From contig CANGOX010000017.1 in the NCBI GenBank assembly GCA_947455605.1, positions 1-44,318 of the forward strand: a stretch of 44,318 nt of DNA, in the 5' to 3' direction. The number at the start of each line of letters is the position of its first letter. Within the stretch, counting starts at the first letter, position 1. Below are positions 26,598 through 35,925 of the stretch, one piece after another. The notes under the pieces were generated by a model. That model ran no database searches. It saw only the letters and a list, made by a program, of their open reading frames with translations, and was not told the DNA's origin. The DNA comes from Chitinophagaceae bacterium. GTDB taxonomy: Bacteria > Bacteroidota > Bacteroidia > Chitinophagales > Chitinophagaceae. The position numbers and the translations under genes were made by a program.

Positions 26598-29588
26598 TCA
26601 GCTGCCTGAGCCCATGTCTTTTTTAAGTTGTGCCAATTCTGTTTCCAGCTGTTTTTGAAGCAAGGAGAACAGTGAAACAGCTTCTTTTGTTAATTGGGCA
26701 ATTGTTTCAGTGTCTGACAGCTCCTTTGACTTTATTTCAATCCTTGCCAGTATGTCTGTAAGGCGCCTGGATTGTAACATAGCAGCAGCTCCCTTAATCT
26801 TATGCGCTTTCTTGTGTAAGCCCGTCCAGTCTTCCTGTTCGGCCATTGGCAAAAGCTCATCCACGTCTTTCGGTGCATTTTCCAGAAAGAAAGCCAAAAC
26901 CTCAGCTACATAACCGGGATCGTCCAGTTCTTTTAGTAGTGAGAGGTCGTATAATTTATCTTCCTGATCTCTTTGGTCGATGTTCATGGGTTCGGGGGGT
27001 GCAGTATGCAATAAGCGGTTCATCCTTAAATACAAATCATTAAAATCAAAGGGTTTGATCATAAAATCGTTCATTCCCACTGCCGCACACTTTTCCTGGT
27101 CTTCTTTTAATGCGGTGGCTGTCATTGCAATAATCGGTGTTTTCAATTGCATTTCCTTGCGCAAGTATATAGTTGTTTCATAACCATCCATCAACGGCAT
27201 CTGCAGGTCCATTATGATCAGATCGTAAGGCGGGTTCTTTTCGCACTGTGTAATTGCCTCCCTGCCATTGGCTGCAAAATCGGTTACTGTCTTTACTTTT
27301 TTTAATACAAATTCGATCAACCGTTGATTTACAGGGTTGTCTTCTACTACCAGAATTCTTTTACCGGCCAGCTTTTCTGTATGATCGATCTGTGTAGTGA
27401 GCTGTTCTTCCTCTTTTGCCCGCCCAAAAGGGATCATAAAACGGAATACCGAACCTTCGCCCTGCTTGCTTTCCACCGAAATGGTTCCGCCCTGCAGTTC
27501 AATCAGCCCCTTACTGATAGTTAAACCCAATCCCGCACCACCATAGCCGCTTGATATCTTTTTCTCTGCCTGGGCAAAGCTTTCAAAGATCGTATCCAGT
27601 TTGTCTTTGGGTATACCTATACCCGTATCGGCTATTGTAAACAGGATATCGCATTGCTCGTCTGTTTGCTCCGCCAGCGTGAGGGAAAGCTCTATATGCC
27701 CCGTATCGGTAAACTTAATGGCATTGCCAATAAGGTTGGTCAATATCTGTTTCAGCCTGAATGCATCGCCTTTCACATGGCGGGGAACTTTTTTGTCTAT
27801 GCTAAGTTTAAAGCCGAGGTCTTTATGCGTTAAAGAAGGCTCGAAGTATTTTTTTACCTCATCCATGATCTCAGGCAGATCAAACGCGAAACTGTCGAGG
27901 GTAAATTTCCCTGTTTTTAAACTTGAGAAATCGAGCACATTATTTACGATTACCATCAGGTTATTGAGCGAGCGGCTGATGATATTGGTAAAACGTTTTT
28001 GTTCATCAGAAAGTTTTGTTTCCAGCAGCAACCTCGTCATACCCTGTATACCATTCATGGGTGTGCGGATCTCATGACTCATATTGGCGAGAAACTGTTC
28101 CTGGATCTGTTGCGCAGATTCTGCTTTCTGGAGTGTTTCCCTGTTTTGCCGGAGCATTTCTTCTTTATCCGTTACATCGGTGGCAATACCGCTTACCCCC
28201 AGAAGCATATGATCGGGAGACAGTAAAGGAAATTTTAAAACCAAAAGGCTTTTTCTCCCTGCAGGCGTGAGGATACTTTCTTCTGTTTCTATGGGCTCCC
28301 GCGTTGAGATTACCTGAGCATCTGTTTTCTTGTAATGGTCGGCCAGTTCTTTATTGGTAAACTCATCATCTTTGTGGCCGATAACCTGTTCGCTTTTCAG
28401 TCCGAAAAAAGACAGGAAGCGGTTATTGGCTAAAACATAACGGCCCTCAAGGTCTTTGATATAGATCAGGGCGGTTGAATTATCCATGATCGCATTCAAC
28501 CGGTATTCATTTTCTTTTCGTTTTGCTTCCGAACGGCTTAATTCCTGTTCTACCAGTTTTTGTTCGGTAATATCTTTCACCATACACTGAAATCCTATGA
28601 TCTGTTCTTCTTCAAACAGCAGTTGTGCAGACTGTTCAACCCATTTGTTTTTCCCAGATTTTGTTTTAGTAAGGAATTCAAGCTGGGAAGAAGGTTTTTT
28701 CAAGCGGAACTGTTCCATGTAAAAAGTAACCACTTTTTCTTTCCAGGTTGGATCTACCAAAAAAGAGAAATTTTTTCCGGCCAGTTCTTCTACGGTATAT
28801 TCGGTTAATTCTGCCACAAGGTTATTTGCGAAAGTGATCTGACCAACAGCATCTGTAGTATACATCACCGCGCCTGCGTTCTCGATCAGTTTGCGGTATT
28901 TTTCTTCGCTGGCAGTAACTTCTTCTTCTGCTTTTTTCCTGAGGTTAATATCCTGGTTCAGTTGCGATAGAATTGCGAGTACCAGCAACAGGGCAAAGAT
29001 TCCGCTGGCAAATGCGGTATAAATGCTTGCATGATAACTGTTTTCGTTCTGGGCCATCCTTACGGTTAAGAGACCTTCTTCAATTTCGCGGATAACACGA
29101 AGTAATTGTTTGGTTTCACGGCTGATGGCCGGTCCCTCTCCATCCATTTTTATTTTCTCTGCAATGGAATCAACGGTGATGTTTTGTGAAAGCAGCCTGA
29201 TCTGAAAACGCTCTTTCTGCAAACAAAGTTCTTTCAGCTTTATTGTGTTTACCTGTTGCCTGTTATTGTCTACAGTAAGCTGCATCAGGTCAGAAACGGC
29301 AGTATTCACCAGTGTATGTAAAAAATATACCTGGTTCTTCCATGAATTATCATGGGTTACGAGATAGCTTCTGGAAGCGGCTTCGGCTTCTGCAAACACA
29401 AGACCGAGGGTATCGATTTTTTTAATAACCAGATTGGTATGGTCAACCAGTAATCGGGAAGACTCCTGTTGCTTTTTTTGCTCAAGTCCAACAAGGAGGA
29501 ATAAAATAAAAGCCACCAGGGAAAAGGCCAGGATCCAGCGGATCTTGTTATCCATTATTTGTGCAAGGGTAGCTTTGATCTTTTTCAT
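26598..29588 (-). CDS. Hybrid sensor histidine kinase with receiver and HPt
   Basis: A 996-residue membrane-bound multi-step kinase. Order: transmembrane helix (17-34), CHASE3-like periplasmic helical sensor (40-185), second transmembrane helix (about 188-208), two PAS domains with PAC-type ends (220-340, 355-475), HisKA with H505 (MSHEIRTPMNG), HATPase (GNAIKFT, DTGIGI, GYGGAGLGLTI), a receiver with D794 (IIMDLQMPLMDG), and a C-terminal HPt with H929 (HKIKGAA). All phospho-sites are present, so the protein is expected to be active. It reads into the single receiver and the exporter operon. The sensed signal is unknown. Confidence 0.95.
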   Translation of the reverse strand: MKKIKATLAQIMDNKIRWILAFSLVAFILFLLVGLEQKKQQESSRLLVDHTNLVIKKIDTLGLVFAEAEAASRSYLVTHDNSWKNQVYFLHTLVNTAVSDLMQLTVDNNRQQVNTIKLKELCLQKERFQIRLLSQNITVDSIAEKIKMDGEGPAISRETKQLLRVIREIEEGLLTVRMAQNENSYHASIYTAFASGIFALLLVLAILSQLNQDINLRKKAEEEVTASEEKYRKLIENAGAVMYTTDAVGQITFANNLVAELTEYTVEELAGKNFSFLVDPTWKEKVVTFYMEQFRLKKPSSQLEFLTKTKSGKNKWVEQSAQLLFEEEQIIGFQCMVKDITEQKLVEQELSRSEAKRKENEYRLNAIMDNSTALIYIKDLEGRYVLANNRFLSFFGLKSEQVIGHKDDEFTNKELADHYKKTDAQVISTREPIETEESILTPAGRKSLLVLKFPLLSPDHMLLGVSGIATDVTDKEEMLRQNRETLQKAESAQQIQEQFLANMSHEIRTPMNGIQGMTRLLLETKLSDEQKRFTNIISRSLNNLMVIVNNVLDFSSLKTGKFTLDSFAFDLPEIMDEVKKYFEPSLTHKDLGFKLSIDKKVPRHVKGDAFRLKQILTNLIGNAIKFTDTGHIELSLTLAEQTDEQCDILFTIADTGIGIPKDKLDTIFESFAQAEKKISSGYGGAGLGLTISKGLIELQGGTISVESKQGEGSVFRFMIPFGRAKEEEQLTTQIDHTEKLAGKRILVVEDNPVNQRLIEFVLKKVKTVTDFAANGREAITQCEKNPPYDLIIMDLQMPLMDGYETTIYLRKEMQLKTPIIAMTATALKEDQEKCAAVGMNDFMIKPFDFNDLYLRMNRLLHTAPPEPMNIDQRDQEDKLYDLSLLKELDDPGYVAEVLAFFLENAPKDVDELLPMAEQEDWTGLHKKAHKIKGAAAMLQSRRLTDILARIEIKSKELSDTETIAQLTKEAVSLFSLLQKQLETELAQLKKDMGSGS

Positions 29589-29657
29589 GATACTTACGTA
29601 GGGTAAGAAACGGAGAAAAGACAGGCAATATTGTTAGTGTTGCACACAAAACCTGCT

Positions 29658-31007
29658 TTAAAGACTCAGCTTTTTCTCCAGTTCTTCCAAAGATACGCCC
29701 TTTGTTTCCGGCACACTGGTCAAAACCCATACCAGCTGCAGCACCATCATAAAGGCAAAGAACCCAAAAATAGGCCAGGGATTGTCTTTAAAGATCCCGT
29801 TGTCTTTGTCCAGGAATATAGGCGTGATCAGTGTGATGATTGCGGCAAATACCCAATGAATGCTGGCGCCAAAGGATTGTCCGGCACTGCGGATCTTATT
29901 GGGGAAGATCTCGGAGATGAATACCCAGATGACCGCACCCTGCCCAACCGCATGGGCTGCTATGAACAGGAGTAAGAAGCTCATCAGAAATACCGGACCG
30001 GTATGCGCATAAAAGGCCCAGGAAACCATGGATAAACTGAGTATGTAACCAAAAGAACCAATGATCAGCAGTGTTTTTCTGCCCAGCCTGTCTATCAGGT
30101 ATAAACCAACAAATGTAAAAATAAGGTTAGTGCCACCGATAGCGATGGAATTGAATAAAGACTCTTTTGCTGCAAGCCCAGCTTTTTCCAGGATCTCAGG
30201 TGCATAATAGAGGATGAAATTGATACCCGAAACCTGGTTAAAAAATGCGATCATAAACGCCAGGTAGATGATCTTTTTGTGTTTCCCGTTAAAGAAAGTA
30301 ACGGCTTTACCATCGGTAGTTTCGTGCTGGTTACTCTGCAAAATGGCAGCGGTTTCTGCATTCACATCGGTAACACCTATCTGTAACATGATATCTTTTG
30401 CGGCCGCGAGATCATTCTTTTTAGTGATCAACCAGCGGGGGCTTTCCGAAATACCGAACACAAGTATGGTATATAAGGTTGCAGGAACCGCCAATACGCC
30501 CAGCATCCAGCGCCAGTCGTTAGCACCACCTACCCCCTGTAAAAAATAATTGGAAAGAAAAGCGATCAGGATGCCGAATACAATATTGAACTGGTATAAA
30601 GCGCCCAATCTTCCGCGGGTAACAGGGGTAGAGATCTCTGAAATATAAATGGGGGCCACTACAGAAGATACGCCAATGCCCACACCACCAATAAAACGGA
30701 AGAAAGAGAACATATACGGATCTGTAGCAAATGCAGAACCAATGGCCGATATGGCGAATAAGATACCCACCCATAACAACACTTTTTTTCTGCCAAAAAG
30801 TTCGGTAGGGATCCCGCCAAAAATAGCGCCCAATACGGTGCCCCATAAGGCCATCGACATGATAAAGAATCCATGAAATAAAGGAGTTGTATGCCAGAGT
30901 TCTTTGATGGGCTGGTTGGCACCGGAAATAACTACGGTATCAAATCCAAAAATAAAACCGGCAAGGGCCACTACTATGGACCAACGGACAAGTTTACTCT
31001 TATTCAT
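29658..31007 (-). CDS. Sugar porter family MFS transporter
   Basis: A 449-residue, 12-helix sugar:proton symporter of the XylE/GLUT type. Signatures include FGRKKVLLW after helix 2, the sugar-porter element EISTPVTRGRLGALYQ after helix 4, DRLGRKTLL after helix 8, and the C-terminal PETKGVSLEELE. The central loop is long, as in D-xylose porters. The start is the ATG at 31007; the two-residue longer version begins with TTG. No sugar-specific gene is adjacent, so the substrate is not defined by context. Confidence 0.93.
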   Translation of the reverse strand: MNKSKLVRWSIVVALAGFIFGFDTVVISGANQPIKELWHTTPLFHGFFIMSMALWGTVLGAIFGGIPTELFGRKKVLLWVGILFAISAIGSAFATDPYMFSFFRFIGGVGIGVSSVVAPIYISEISTPVTRGRLGALYQFNIVFGILIAFLSNYFLQGVGGANDWRWMLGVLAVPATLYTILVFGISESPRWLITKKNDLAAAKDIMLQIGVTDVNAETAAILQSNQHETTDGKAVTFFNGKHKKIIYLAFMIAFFNQVSGINFILYYAPEILEKAGLAAKESLFNSIAIGGTNLIFTFVGLYLIDRLGRKTLLIIGSFGYILSLSMVSWAFYAHTGPVFLMSFLLLFIAAHAVGQGAVIWVFISEIFPNKIRSAGQSFGASIHWVFAAIITLITPIFLDKDNGIFKDNPWPIFGFFAFMMVLQLVWVLTSVPETKGVSLEELEKKLSL

Positions 31008-31094
31008 GTGCAATCGAAGTTTGAATCAGAAAGATAAGTAATACTCAAAGAAAAATGAGTGTCTGTTTGGAGTATTCTTTCAACCAAATAAAAA

Positions 31095-31152
31095 ACTGCG
31101 CCTTTGCGCCTCTCTGTGCAAAATAATTCACGCAGAGGCGCAAAGGCGCAGT
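31095..31152. repeat. 19-bp perfect inverted repeat
   Basis: ACTGCGCCTTTGCGCCTCT (31095-31113) pairs perfectly with 31134-31152 around a 20-nt loop. It lies just after the stop of the TonB receptor gene (minus strand). It could act as a transcription barrier, although no long T-run follows. The CGCAAAGGCGC words recur near 6791 and match intergenic repeats common in Bacteroidota. Confidence 0.7.
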
Positions 31153-31160
31153 AAGAGAGA

Positions 31161-33596
31161 CTATCCGCCGGAGCCTACACGTTGGATCTCATCACCGGCT
31201 GAGCCTGAAGATCGGCGGGTAGATTTTAAGGGCTTTCCAAAACGCCAGGTGAAAGAAAGACTGGCTACCCGGGTATCTCTTCGCAGGATAAAATATTCTG
31301 TTGCACCGGGGAAATCCGTATTGCCTTCCATGACCTGTGTAAAGAAAATATCGCGGATGCTTAGCTTGAGTGTTCCTTTTTTATTAAGCACAGGACGGGC
31401 AATACCTGCCGAAAGTTGGCCGGTAGGATCTAGTAATTCCTGCAGATCGTTACGGGCTTTGGTGGTATAAAATCCGGAAAGCTCCAGTGTGTAGGTCTTG
31501 CCCGGTCTGAACTGGTTATTCATACTGAAGTTAACCTGCGAAATATCAGACGCATAATTCACATTTGCATAGCCTTTCAGTTCTTTGTGGTTATAGATGG
31601 CCTGGCCGGAAAGCGACCACCATTTGAATGGTGTTGCCTGCAGGGCAACAGACACTGCCAGGTTATACATTTTTCCTACGTTGCCATTGGTGTATACAAG
31701 AATATCATTGCCTTCGTTCAGGAATAACTGCGAAAAATAATCTTTGATGATGCTGTAAGAAACGGTGGTGGTGAGCAATTGTTTGAACTGGTGACTCAGC
31801 TCCATGTTCCAGCTGTATTGCGGCAGGAAAAAAGGATTACCCCTTTCGTAAGTGTATTTGTTGATGATGATCACATACGGATTCAATTTTTGAAAAGGCG
31901 GTCTGTCTATTCGACGACCGGCCGTGAAAGTAAAGGTATGCGAAGAGTCTGCCTGGTAACTGAGATATCCCGAAGGAAAAAGACCGGAATAATTTTTCGA
32001 GAAAGCAGAGTCTTTCTGCCGGCTATTGCCTAACTGGTGTGCATCATAATGTGTGTTCTCATAACGCAGACCGGCCTGAAAACTTAGCCGGCCATGTTTT
32101 TGTTCAAAGCTTGCATACAGTGCGTTAATATTTTCACTGTATAAAAAATGATTACTCTTGTTCAGGTCTTCTTTCCATACACCTCCGTTGAACAATTCAT
32201 AGGCAGCGGTATTATCTGTTGTGATACCCGACCTTTTGTAACCCGCTTCCAATCTTCCTTCCTTTCCTGCCTGTAAAGAATAATCCGCTTTGGCAGAAAC
32301 AATAGAGATCGTGGACGGAAGGCTTCCTCTCGAACCTTCATTATAACCACCGGTGGTCTGCAACAGGTTACTGAAAGATTGGTTGTTCTGAATTGCATAA
32401 TGCAGCATATCCAGGTCAACGGCAATCTCCTGGGTTTTGGAAAGACTGTGTTTTCCGTTCAGGTTAATACCTCCGTTTCTAAATCGGTTACTGGTAGCGC
32501 CGAATGTGCGAATACTTGAATCGGTTACTCCCTGAGCATTCTTCCAGCTGGCGGTTGCATCACTGCTTCCTTTTCTGTCAACCGCAATACCGGTAGCAGC
32601 AAAGCCCAGGGTAGTTTTTGCATTCAGATAAAAATCAAACCCTGCTTTCACGGTATTACCCAGGTTACGGCTGAGCATGAGTGTGGGCTGGTCAAGTAAT
32701 GAGAGCAGTGATCCGTTGGATGCATAATACTTCCGCAGTGCATAGATGTCTACAAATCCCTTATTGTAATTACTGCTGAAATTTAAGAAAGTATTGAATC
32801 GGCCGTTCCGGTAATTCAAAACTAAACTGTTATTGCTTTTTGGATAACGACCCTGCGAAAAAGAAGAAGAGAGTGTTCCGTTGAAACCGATCTGTTTGTT
32901 CTTTTTTGTTTTGATATTGATGATCCCTGCATTGCCGCTGGCATCGTATTTTGCCGAAGGACTTGTGATGAGTTCTATCTGTTCTACCTGCGAAGAGCTC
33001 ATACCACTTAATAAATTATTCAGGTCGGCACCGGATACGAATGTGGGTTTATCGTCTATCAAAACCAATACACCCGTTTTGCCCTGCAGGCTGATACCTC
33101 CGTTCTTATCAACCATTACCCCCGGTGATTTTTCCAATACTTCCAGAATGGTGGTGCCTGCATTGGTTAAAGAGGCGTCTACATTCACCGTTACTTTTCC
33201 GTGTGACTGCTGAATAAAAGGTTTGCGGGAACTGACGTTTACATTGGCAAGGTTCTTTGCATCAGCCTGTAAAATGATGGTGACCTTTTTACCGGTAACA
33301 CCTGATTTACCAATTACCGCTGTTTGTGTAACAAAACCGATATAGCTCACAAGTAATGTTAGCTGCTCAGAGACAGCCATGTAAAAAACCGACAAGCCAC
33401 TTTTGTTAGTAACGGCCGATTTGATGAGTTTTTTATCAAGCCCATTAACGATCTCCACAACGGCTCCTTCCAGAGGTTCTTTTTGCTCATTGATCACTGT
33501 AACAGAAAAAGCATCTGCAGAGGAGGACTGTGCCATGCAGATACATGCAGATAAGAAGAAAGTAATGCTCAATAAAATTCTTGTAAAAATTGCCAT
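31161..33596 (-). CDS. TonB-linked outer-membrane receptor (OMP_b-brl type)
   Basis: An 811-residue outer-membrane protein. A signal peptide (about 1-22) is followed by a carboxypeptidase-regulatory-like domain (about 28-105, KEPLEGAVVEIV), a TonB plug (about 125-230; TTILEVLEKSPGVMVDKNGG and SAKYDASGNAGIINIKTKK) and a 22-strand-type barrel to the C-terminal region. The variant is the one without a SusD partner nearby, so nutrient type is unclear. The gene runs toward the sugar transporter gene but lies upstream of it by a 19-bp inverted repeat, so co-transcription is uncertain. Confidence 0.93.
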   Translation of the reverse strand: MAIFTRILLSITFFLSACICMAQSSSADAFSVTVINEQKEPLEGAVVEIVNGLDKKLIKSAVTNKSGLSVFYMAVSEQLTLLVSYIGFVTQTAVIGKSGVTGKKVTIILQADAKNLANVNVSSRKPFIQQSHGKVTVNVDASLTNAGTTILEVLEKSPGVMVDKNGGISLQGKTGVLVLIDDKPTFVSGADLNNLLSGMSSSQVEQIELITSPSAKYDASGNAGIINIKTKKNKQIGFNGTLSSSFSQGRYPKSNNSLVLNYRNGRFNTFLNFSSNYNKGFVDIYALRKYYASNGSLLSLLDQPTLMLSRNLGNTVKAGFDFYLNAKTTLGFAATGIAVDRKGSSDATASWKNAQGVTDSSIRTFGATSNRFRNGGINLNGKHSLSKTQEIAVDLDMLHYAIQNNQSFSNLLQTTGGYNEGSRGSLPSTISIVSAKADYSLQAGKEGRLEAGYKRSGITTDNTAAYELFNGGVWKEDLNKSNHFLYSENINALYASFEQKHGRLSFQAGLRYENTHYDAHQLGNSRQKDSAFSKNYSGLFPSGYLSYQADSSHTFTFTAGRRIDRPPFQKLNPYVIIINKYTYERGNPFFLPQYSWNMELSHQFKQLLTTTVSYSIIKDYFSQLFLNEGNDILVYTNGNVGKMYNLAVSVALQATPFKWWSLSGQAIYNHKELKGYANVNYASDISQVNFSMNNQFRPGKTYTLELSGFYTTKARNDLQELLDPTGQLSAGIARPVLNKKGTLKLSIRDIFFTQVMEGNTDFPGATEYFILRRDTRVASLSFTWRFGKPLKSTRRSSGSAGDEIQRVGSGG

Positions 33597-33662
33597 TGTA
33601 TCAAAATAACGGAAACATTGGCAAAGCGGTAGCGGTTTTCGTTAAACGGCAGGCAGGGAATT

Positions 33663-34178
33663 TTGAATAATGAGCAAGGAATATTGAATGTTGAAGTGTT
33701 TTGAATAGGTATAAATACGCTACCTGGAGTCATATTGATTGAACAATTTTGTAAGAAAAAAATATGGAAAGAAAATATGATCTTGAAGGCGGCTTATTTG
33801 TTTTGGCGTAGAAATGATTAAAACAGCAGAAAGTTTACCATAATCTTTTGCCGGTAATCATTTGGCAGGCCAGCTGATCAGAAGTGGGACAGCCCCTGCC
33901 TTGCACTATGGAGAAGCGGTGGCAGCAGAATCCCGAAATGATTTTATCCATAAGATGAAAATTGCTCTAAAGGAATTACGCGAAACAAATAATTGCCTCA
34001 AAATCATCTATCAAATGGATTGGATAAATGAACAGATGATAATAATCGGGTTAAAGGAGTGCAACGAATTAATAGCCATCTTCGTCAAGAGTATCGGAAC
34101 TGCTCAAAAAAATAAACAACTCACAAAAGAAAAATAACTTCAACATTCAATATTCCTTGTTCAATATTCATTATTCAA
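33663..34178. repeat. Inverted-repeat-bounded element A
   Basis: A segment bounded by long inverted repeats. The left arm 33675-33697 (AAGGAATATTGAATG inside) pairs perfectly over 23 bp with 34137-34159, and outside these TTGAATAATGA (33663-33673) pairs with 34168-34178 over 11 bp, with a few unpaired bases between. The arms enclose the four-helix-bundle pseudogene, whose stop codon ends at 34137, the first base of the right arm. The right arm runs into the last codons and stop of kdsB. Transcribed, the segment would fold as a stem of over 30 bp closed by the gene. Confidence 0.8.
33764..34137 (+). pseudogene. Decayed four-helix-bundle (IVP/S23 family) gene
   Basis: The expected protein starts at an ATG at 33764 (MERKYDLEGGLF), then the frame shifts by one base near 33800 into FGVEMIKTAESLP, hits an in-frame TAA at 33840-33842, and continues as FAGNHLAGQLIRSGTAPALH, then AAESRNDFIHKMKIALKEL and NELIAIFVKSI to a stop at 34135-34137. 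These segments match the four-helix-bundle family related to proteins encoded in 23S rRNA intervening sequences. One frameshift and one stop mean it is not expressed as an intact protein. It lies inside the inverted-repeat element A. Confidence 0.8.
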
Positions 34179-34899
34179 GGAGTTTCTCCGCTCTTTCCAG
34201 ATCTTCCGGCGTATCAATCTCTACGCCCATATAATCGGTAACTACCATCTTTAATGGAATGCCGTTTTCCAAATAGCGCAGGCATTCAATTTTTTCTGTT
34301 CTTTCCAGTGGTGTCATTTCCCAGTTGGTAAAACTGAGCAGGGCCTGCTTGCGAAATGCATATACACCGATATGTTCGTAGTAAATGGTTGCGGATTCTT
34401 TACTGCGGGGATAAGGGATCACACTTCTGGAAAACATGAGAGAATGCATGTTCTTATCAACCGCCACTTTTACATAATTGGGATCATCAATGAATGTCTG
34501 TTCTTTCATCACCTGCATCAGCGATGCCACCTGTACGGTTTTTCCTTCTTCACCGTCAAATACCTGTAATAATTTTTCCAGCGGCTCCCGTTTTACAAAA
34601 GGTTCATCACCCTGAACATTGATCACAATATCCACATCAAGATCAACGATCGCTTCGGCAATTCTGTCGCTGCCGCTTTCGTGTTCTTTTTTACTCATCA
34701 CAGCCTTACCGCCATGAGCGGTAATCTCATTGAAAATAATATCGCTATCGGTTACAACATATACCTCATCAAATAAACCGGTAGCTAATGTATTATCATA
34801 GGTATGACGGATCACGGTCTTGTTACCCAATAGCTGCATCAACTTGGCAGGAAAACGGGTGGCAGCATAACGTGCCGGAATGAACGCACAGATCTTCAT
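34171..34899 (-). CDS. kdsB: 3-deoxy-manno-octulosonate cytidylyltransferase
   Basis: CMP-Kdo synthetase (242 residues): it activates Kdo with CTP for attachment to lipid A. Visible are the nucleotide-binding start ARYAATRFPAKL (9-20), the metal-site region VQGDEPFV, SRSVIPYPR, and the C-terminal VEIDTPEDLERAE. Length is normal. The final codons and stop lie within the right arm of inverted-repeat element A, so the end of the gene may have been altered by that element. With the KdnB-like enzyme elsewhere in the window it may also act on 8-amino-Kdo, which is inference. Confidence 0.96.
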   Translation of the reverse strand: MKICAFIPARYAATRFPAKLMQLLGNKTVIRHTYDNTLATGLFDEVYVVTDSDIIFNEITAHGGKAVMSKKEHESGSDRIAEAIVDLDVDIVINVQGDEPFVKREPLEKLLQVFDGEEGKTVQVASLMQVMKEQTFIDDPNYVKVAVDKNMHSLMFSRSVIPYPRSKESATIYYEHIGVYAFRKQALLSFTNWEMTPLERTEKIECLRYLENGIPLKMVVTDYMGVEIDTPEDLERAEKLLE

Positions 34900-34935
34900 G
34901 AAAGGTATTTACAGCAAAGATGCATCATTCTGAAT

Positions 34936-35757
34936 TCAATAATCTGTCTTCACCTTACTATCAAAAGGAATTTTCAGCTGAAAGCCAAGGTTCTCATCCT
35001 GGTTGCCGTCTAATACATCCAATCCGTATTTTATTTCGTTGATAGGTGTATAATTGAATGTACCAAAGAGCCGGTCCCACACCGAAAAGATATTTCCAAA
35101 ATTACTATCCGTTTGCGGACGCATATAATGGTGATGCACTTTATGCATATTGGGTGAAACCAGAAACCAGCTCAGTGCATTATCCAACCATAAAGGCAAA
35201 CGGATATTGGCATGATTGAATTGGGTAAGCACCACACTCATGCTTTGGTACATCATTACCACCCACATGGGTGCACCGCAGATAACTACTCCCATCAACG
35301 TAAATACCGCGCGGAAAACGCTTTCACCGGGGTGATGTCGATTGGCGGTGGTGGTATCTACATGCGTATCTGCATGGTGTACCATATGAAACTTCCACAT
35401 CCATTTTACTTTATGTTCTATCAGGTGAATAAAATAAGCACCTACCAGATCCAATAATAATAGTCCCGCTATCATAAATACCCAGAGCGGCATCTTAAAC
35501 ATTTGCAACAGGCCAAACTGGTAAGCCACGGCCCAGTCGCTGGCTTTTACAATTACCAGGGCAAAAGCAAAATTGATCGCAATGGTTGTGATCGTAAAAA
35601 AGATATTGATAGAAGCGTGTTTCCATTTATTATAACCAAAACGGAACAAAGGAATGCCCCCTTCTATCAACCAGAAAAAAGTGATTCCACCAGCCAGGAT
35701 CAATGCCCGGTGCAGGCTGGAGATATGTGTAAAATAGTTAACAATAGATTCTATCAT
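34936..35757 (-). CDS. Sterol desaturase/fatty acid hydroxylase family protein
   Basis: A 273-residue integral membrane di-iron oxygenase. The histidine boxes are HLIEH, FHMVHHADTHVD, NRHH and HKVHHHYMRP, spaced as in the fatty acid hydroxylase superfamily, with four to five hydrophobic segments around them. These enzymes hydroxylate or desaturate lipids at the membrane. The substrate (a fatty acid, sphingolipid or carotenoid) cannot be told. It is 36 bp upstream of kdsB on the same strand, so the two may be co-transcribed, linking it loosely to envelope lipid metabolism. Confidence 0.9.
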   Translation of the reverse strand: MIESIVNYFTHISSLHRALILAGGITFFWLIEGGIPLFRFGYNKWKHASINIFFTITTIAINFAFALVIVKASDWAVAYQFGLLQMFKMPLWVFMIAGLLLLDLVGAYFIHLIEHKVKWMWKFHMVHHADTHVDTTTANRHHPGESVFRAVFTLMGVVICGAPMWVVMMYQSMSVVLTQFNHANIRLPLWLDNALSWFLVSPNMHKVHHHYMRPQTDSNFGNIFSVWDRLFGTFNYTPINEIKYGLDVLDGNQDENLGFQLKIPFDSKVKTDY

Positions 35758-35860
35758 GGCAGCAATCGGTTTATGCTTTTAATTTACGAACAAAAAATGT
35801 ATCAGCCGAAAATTGAAGACACAAAATACCCACGGGCATTTCAGGAGCGTAAAAAAGAAA

Positions 35861-35904
35861 GCCGCAGATCCGCAGATTGTTTTTCAAATCTGCAAATCTG
35901 CGGC
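35861..35904 (-). terminator. Intrinsic terminator after dnaN
   Basis: An 18-bp stem with two mismatches (left arm 35861-35878, right arm 35887-35904; each arm is a doubled GCAGAT word) around an 8-nt loop. On the minus strand it is followed by a T-rich tract. It lies 22 bp after the dnaN stop and is correctly oriented to end that transcript. Confidence 0.75.
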
Positions 35905-35925
35905 TAAAAAATATCAGCAATCAGG

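Noticed and set aside
31095..31152. Strong intrinsic terminator
   Set aside because: The stem is perfect, but no T-run follows on either strand, and the words match a general intergenic repeat family.
33862..34137. A complete 91-residue gene starting at TTG
   Set aside because: The family-conserved N-terminus lies upstream, split by a frameshift and a stop, so this is the 3' part of a pseudogene.
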